NCBI GenBank assembly: GCA_038522635.1
Contig: JBCBJZ010000042.1
Span: forward strand, 1-24,801
Length of the DNA stretch: 24,801 nucleotides
Origin: JBCBJZ01 sp038522635
GTDB lineage: Bacteria; Pseudomonadota; Alphaproteobacteria; Rhizobiales; Hyphomicrobiaceae
Reading direction: 5' to 3'
Made by a program: the position numbers and the translations under genes. Each line of letters begins with the position of its first letter. The stretch's first letter is position 1. The notes below the pieces were generated by a model, which was not told the DNA's origin, did no database searches, and worked only from the letters and a program-made list of their open reading frames with translations. Positions 21,082-24,801 of the stretch are shown here, one piece after another.

Positions 21082-24000
21082 TCACTCGAAGAGGCCCAGC
21101 TGGCTTTTCGCGGCATGCTCCGTTTGCCCCGCCAACCGCTCGATGCGATCGAAGGGCACTTGCTCAGCATTGATGAGCGAGCGCTGCGCCTTGATCGCGC
21201 GCACACGGCCCTCTTGGACCAGGTGGAATTCGCCGACCGTTTGATGCGGCAGCACGGCGGCTGCATCGAGCCCGCTCTCGCTTTGGAACGCAGCCTTGAG
21301 CTTGCGCAGCGCGGTATCTTCCCGCACCCGCCCGATGAACCACGAGGTAATCTGATCGCGCGACTTATAATCAAGGTCGCCCGGTGACTGGGTCGCCAGC
21401 ATCAGACCGAGGCCCGCAGAACGCGCACGCTTCAAGAGGCTCTGCAAGGGCTCGGCGGTCGCCGGCTTGGCGTTGGCCGGAATGTAGAGGTCGGCCTCGT
21501 CAAACATCACGACGGCTTGCAGTTCATCGTTCGGGTTGCGCTGGCAAAACCGCAGCGCCTCCGACAGGAACTGCGCAACCCAGAACAGGATATTCTCGTT
21601 GTCGCCCAGGAAGCCCGTGTAAATCACCGACAACCGCGTCTTGTCGCCTCTGTTCTGCGGCCCGCGGCCGAGCAGCGACTCCATCGATAGCGTTTCACCG
21701 CCGCCCTCAAACAGCGCTGAATTGCGATGTCGCAGGCTGTCGAGCTGCGCAACAAGATCGCGGCGCAGTTTGCCCGACGGGTCCATGCGCTGCGTCAGGT
21801 CGGTCAGTTCGGGATCTTCATCTTCCAACAGGCAGATAAGATCGCCGAGCGTCACTTCGCCCGTCGCGCGCGAGCCCAAAATCTTCAGCGCCACCGACAG
21901 CGTGCCGGACTGCTTTTGATGCGTCGCGGAATTCTTCAGGTGCAGCATCTCGCCCAACGCCGCCGACGACAGGTTGGCGAGAAGTTGCAACTCGTGCTCG
22001 GGCAGTTCGCCGATCCCGTTGGGCAGCAGCGTGATCGAAATCGGTCGCCCCGACGAACGCCCGGGCGTGAAAACCGCGACTTCCGTGGTCTCCTGCAACG
22101 CCTCAAGCCGCGCGCGCCGCTCTTCGCTGATCGAAGGGTCATGGCGCCACACATCGGGATTGGCATAGCTGCATAGGTCGCCCTTACGGTCGAGCAGGAT
22201 CGCCGGCACCCCGCGTTCAAGCAGTTGCTCGATGATGCTGAGCGCTAGCGTCGTCTTACCGGACCCCGAACCGCCGAGCACCGCCGTGTGGCGCTTCAAG
22301 ATGCTCATCGGCAGCGAGACTCCATCGCCGGCATCGATCTCGCGCCCCGCGAAAATTGCATGGGGGTCGAACGGTACGACCTCGTCGCCCGCTGGCGGCA
22401 GGATCACGCTTTCGCCTGCCGCCTCGGGTGCCTCATGCGCAGGCGTCGGCGCAGTTGTTGGCCCAGGCGCCGGCTTAGGCGCTTGCGCACTCGGCAAGCC
22501 CTCGATCGCCGGATTGACGGCCCGCGGCGCCGTTGGTGGCTGGTAGCTCGGCATATCGAGCCCGCCGCCGCCCCACCCGGTCCAGTCGGCCAACCGCGAC
22601 AGCGAGAAGAGGCCGCGGCGCGGCGCGTTTGCCCCGCCATCGGCTTCCTGCGGAATGGCTGAAGGCAGCGAGGTCGGCAGCAAAGGCGGCGATCCACCAC
22701 CGGCATGCTCACCGCCACGCCCACCGCCAGAGGCCCCGCGAGCGTAACGATCATCGTATCCGGCATCGGCGTAGGTCGTGGCGGTCGGGACCGATGCTGC
22801 GCGCTCGCCTTGAGGTGCACCACGTGAACCTTCAACCGGCGTGGGGAGCTTAGCGTCTGCACCGTCTTGCACAGGCGCGTCAGGCTCAGCTGCTACCGCT
22901 GCTGGCACTGCAGCCGTAGGTGGGGCAGCCGTAGGTGGTGGGGCGAGCTCAACCTCCGGCTTGGCACGCGCCGGCATCGCCGGCTCAAGCGCGCGCCCGC
23001 CGATCAGATCAAGCCGCAAAATCTGCACGATCGAGAGCAGGTTCGACAGCAGACGCGTCTCTTCGAACCAACCCGTAAAGCCCGGATCCAACTTATGACG
23101 GGCGTGGAACTCGCGCACCTTCAGCATGCGCTCCCACTCGGTCATCGGGATCACCATCGCGCGCCCGCCGCCATCGCGGAACGTTCGAAAGCGCGATGCC
23201 GTCTGGTTCTTGCGGTTGGGCGGAAAGTCGCTCGCGCGCAGCATCACGCAGTTGCGCCCGCTCATGTGCTGCAGCACTTTGTCGAGCTGCCGCTTGAGCC
23301 CGCCACCCTGCGTTGGCCGGTTACACAGAAACACGCGGCTTTCATAAAAGTGCCCCGACGCGTGCCGCACCACCAGATCGAACACCGGCAGGTCTTCGGC
23401 CAGATCGAGCGCGAACAGCTCCATCTCGAGCGCACCTGGCCACTCATCGCGCGTCAGGTGCAGCGCCGTCGACAACACATGCATGAGCTCTTGATCATCG
23501 AGCGGGATCTCGGCTTCGCAATCGTTATCGAAGCGTTCCCACATATCGCGATAGTTCAAGGCCGAGGGGGCGGCTGCACCGCCGTCGCCGTCTTCACCCA
23601 TCGGCACTTGCGCCGGTGAGGCGGTGGGCATTGCTGCTGACGCGGGTCGGGCCGCATCATCGTGCCGGTCTGCGCCGCGTAGCGGGGGCGGCGTTGACGT
23701 TGACGCCATCACGGGCGGTGCTGCGGAGGTAAGCGGATCGATCACCGGACGTTGGCCGGGCTCCACCGGTAGCGCGTGCGGCATCGGACCAAGCGCAACT
23801 TCGGGGGCAGCCACGGCCGGCGGCGGCGCAATCAAACCCTCTTCCAGGCACCGCTTTTGCGCATGCTCCAACAGCCGGCGGGCGGATAGGCCACGCAGGT
23901 CCTCATAAAAGTCAGGCGCAAACAGGGACGCCGCTTCTTCAACCGTCAGCTTCGCCGCATCGTTCACCCCGTAGGCCAAGCGATGCGCGATGATGGCACG

Positions 24001-24801
24001 CGCTTCATCGGCGGACCGCGTCTCGCTGAGCAAGACCGGGCCCGCCTTCTCGATGCGATCGATGTAGGACTGCGCCAGTTCCTCTCGCGCCTGCCCGTAA
24101 AAGTCGCCCAGGCACGAGATCACGATGATTGAGGTCGGCACGCAGTTGGCGATTTGGATCAGGTCGCGCACCGCCTTCTGGAACCGTTCGGTGGGATCGG
24201 CGAAGAAGCGCAGGTCCTCCACCTGGTCGATGCAGAAAACGAGCGCGGACCCGTCGACGGCCCACATGAGCCGACCGAGCGCTTCGATGATCTCAAACGC
24301 ACGGCCCTCGCCTTCGTTGGCATCGAGCGCCGCCACCGTCTCCTGCGAGAACGCGTTGAGCTTCTGCCCCTGCAAATACTGCCGCACGCGCTGGTCGATG
24401 CGTGGATCAGCACGCTGCAAATAGAGCAATGCCCGCACGATGTTGACGTCAAGGTTGAGCGCGTGAAAGCGCGGGCTTGCGACGATGTCGTCGGCCAGTT
24501 TGAGCACGAGCCGCGCCAGCGCCATCGGATCAAGCGTGGCTTCACGCAGCTCATCAAGGTCCGCGGGCGCAAGCGCTGCAGAGTCCGCCACCATCGTATG
24601 GGTAAGGCGCGACAGCCCACTCATCCCACCGCGGTCGGGATCGTACGGTTTTTCAAGCGCATTGATCAGGCGGCGCAAGAAGTAGACGGCATAGTCGTCC
24701 ACATCGGGCGACATTTGTGCGTAGCCGAAGTAAGCGCGGCCTTCGCGGTGCGCCTGCGTGCGTAGCGCTCTGATCAGGTGGGTTTTGCCGGCGCCCGATT
24801 G
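21082..24801 (-). CDS. Very large double P-loop ATPase, HerA/FtsK-like C-terminus, 5' end cut by window edge
   Basis: 1239 residues are visible and the frame stays open to the right edge, so the start is outside; an ATG at 24714 is internal, because the codons before it encode QSGAGKTHLIRALR, most of a Walker A. Order, numbered from the edge: P-loop 1 (1-8) of DnaA/ORC style with a Walker B-like FCIDQVEDL (about 189-197) and a helical lid; an Ala/Pro-rich linker (about 325-415); an unrecognised middle domain (about 420-605) with FDLVVRHASGHFYESRVFL; a second long disordered linker (about 605-800); and P-loop 2, VLGGSGSGKTTL (about 841-852), with Walker B VVMFDEADLY (about 1097-1106) and LMLATQSPGDL as in HerA/FtsK pumps. 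Likely cytosolic and DNA-related. Its partners, if any, lie to the right of the window. Confidence 0.88.
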   Translation of the reverse strand, partial: QSGAGKTHLIRALRTQAHREGRAYFGYAQMSPDVDDYAVYFLRRLINALEKPYDPDRGGMSGLSRLTHTMVADSAALAPADLDELREATLDPMALARLVLKLADDIVASPRFHALNLDVNIVRALLYLQRADPRIDQRVRQYLQGQKLNAFSQETVAALDANEGEGRAFEIIEALGRLMWAVDGSALVFCIDQVEDLRFFADPTERFQKAVRDLIQIANCVPTSIIVISCLGDFYGQAREELAQSYIDRIEKAGPVLLSETRSADEARAIIAHRLAYGVNDAAKLTVEEAASLFAPDFYEDLRGLSARRLLEHAQKRCLEEGLIAPPPAVAAPEVALGPMPHALPVEPGQRPVIDPLTSAAPPVMASTSTPPPLRGADRHDDAARPASAAMPTASPAQVPMGEDGDGGAAAPSALNYRDMWERFDNDCEAEIPLDDQELMHVLSTALHLTRDEWPGALEMELFALDLAEDLPVFDLVVRHASGHFYESRVFLCNRPTQGGGLKRQLDKVLQHMSGRNCVMLRASDFPPNRKNQTASRFRTFRDGGGRAMVIPMTEWERMLKVREFHARHKLDPGFTGWFEETRLLSNLLSIVQILRLDLIGGRALEPAMPARAKPEVELAPPPTAAPPTAAVPAAVAAEPDAPVQDGADAKLPTPVEGSRGAPQGERAASVPTATTYADAGYDDRYARGASGGGRGGEHAGGGSPPLLPTSLPSAIPQEADGGANAPRRGLFSLSRLADWTGWGGGGLDMPSYQPPTAPRAVNPAIEGLPSAQAPKPAPGPTTAPTPAHEAPEAAGESVILPPAGDEVVPFDPHAIFAGREIDAGDGVSLPMSILKRHTAVLGGSGSGKTTLALSIIEQLLERGVPAILLDRKGDLCSYANPDVWRHDPSISEERRARLEALQETTEVAVFTPGRSSGRPISITLLPNGIGELPEHELQLLANLSSAALGEMLHLKNSATHQKQSGTLSVALKILGSRATGEVTLGDLICLLEDEDPELTDLTQRMDPSGKLRRDLVAQLDSLRHRNSALFEGGGETLSMESLLGRGPQNRGDKTRLSVIYTGFLGDNENILFWVAQFLSEALRFCQRNPNDELQAVVMFDEADLYIPANAKPATAEPLQSLLKRARSAGLGLMLATQSPGDLDYKSRDQITSWFIGRVREDTALRKLKAAFQSESGLDAAAVLPHQTVGEFHLVQEGRVRAIKAQRSLINAEQVPFDRIERLAGQTEHAAKSQLGLFE

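Noticed and set aside
1..24801. tRNA, rRNA, CRISPR, transposase or prophage genes
   Set aside because: I looked for cloverleaf arms, spaced direct repeats and known transposase or integrase motifs by eye and found none; a tRNAscan or IS search would be firmer.

Overview
The window is a gene-dense, GC-rich bacterial chromosome segment that most resembles an alphaproteobacterium, probably Hyphomicrobiales-like. This rests on gene content and codon style, on a perfect TTAA-N7-TTAAC CtrA-type box at 10056-10071, and on the yebC-ruvC-ruvA neighbourhood. It is an inference; no phylogeny was possible. Nearly all genes lie on the minus strand. I saw no tRNA, rRNA, CRISPR array, transposase, integrase or phage structural gene.

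Layout, left to right. (1) 1-5609 holds acyl-CoA and detoxification genes: a class III CoA-transferase cut by the left edge, a 3-hydroxyisobutyryl-CoA hydrolase, an isobutyryl-CoA dehydrogenase-like enzyme (two steps of valine breakdown), a glutathione S-transferase and a nitronate monooxygenase. Two short tandem repeats of about 14 bp sit in the gaps. (2) 5690-9825 is the Holliday-junction block: a secreted protein of unknown function, ruvA, ruvC (no ruvB), a four-helix membrane protein, a divergent MarR regulator, a 58-codon small gene, and the yebC-type translation factor. The stretch between yebC and ruvC looks like an insertion into an otherwise conserved order. (3) 10248-12627 holds ymdB-type phosphodiesterase, 5-formyl-THF cyclo-ligase and an Ada-like AraC/alkyltransferase fusion, tightly spaced. 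(4) 12743-17175 holds a 2-oxoacid/acetoin dehydrogenase E1 alpha/E1 beta pair with an MFS transporter, divergent from an unrecognised protein built from two copies of one motif-rich domain. A 10-10-10 bp inverted repeat sits between them. (5) 17199-20917 holds a secreted matrixin-like zinc protease, a DUF3108-like periplasmic protein and a membrane-anchored FMN-binding glutamate-synthase-family protein. (6) 21082-24801 is one very large ATPase gene cut by the right edge. It has a DnaA/ORC-like P-loop at the N-terminus and a HerA/FtsK-like P-loop at the C-terminus.

The main candidates for something undescribed are the double-ATPase protein, the duplicated-domain protein next to the E1 genes, a small palindromic element with several degenerate copies in the intergenic gaps, and the 58-codon gene in the yebC-ruvC interval.
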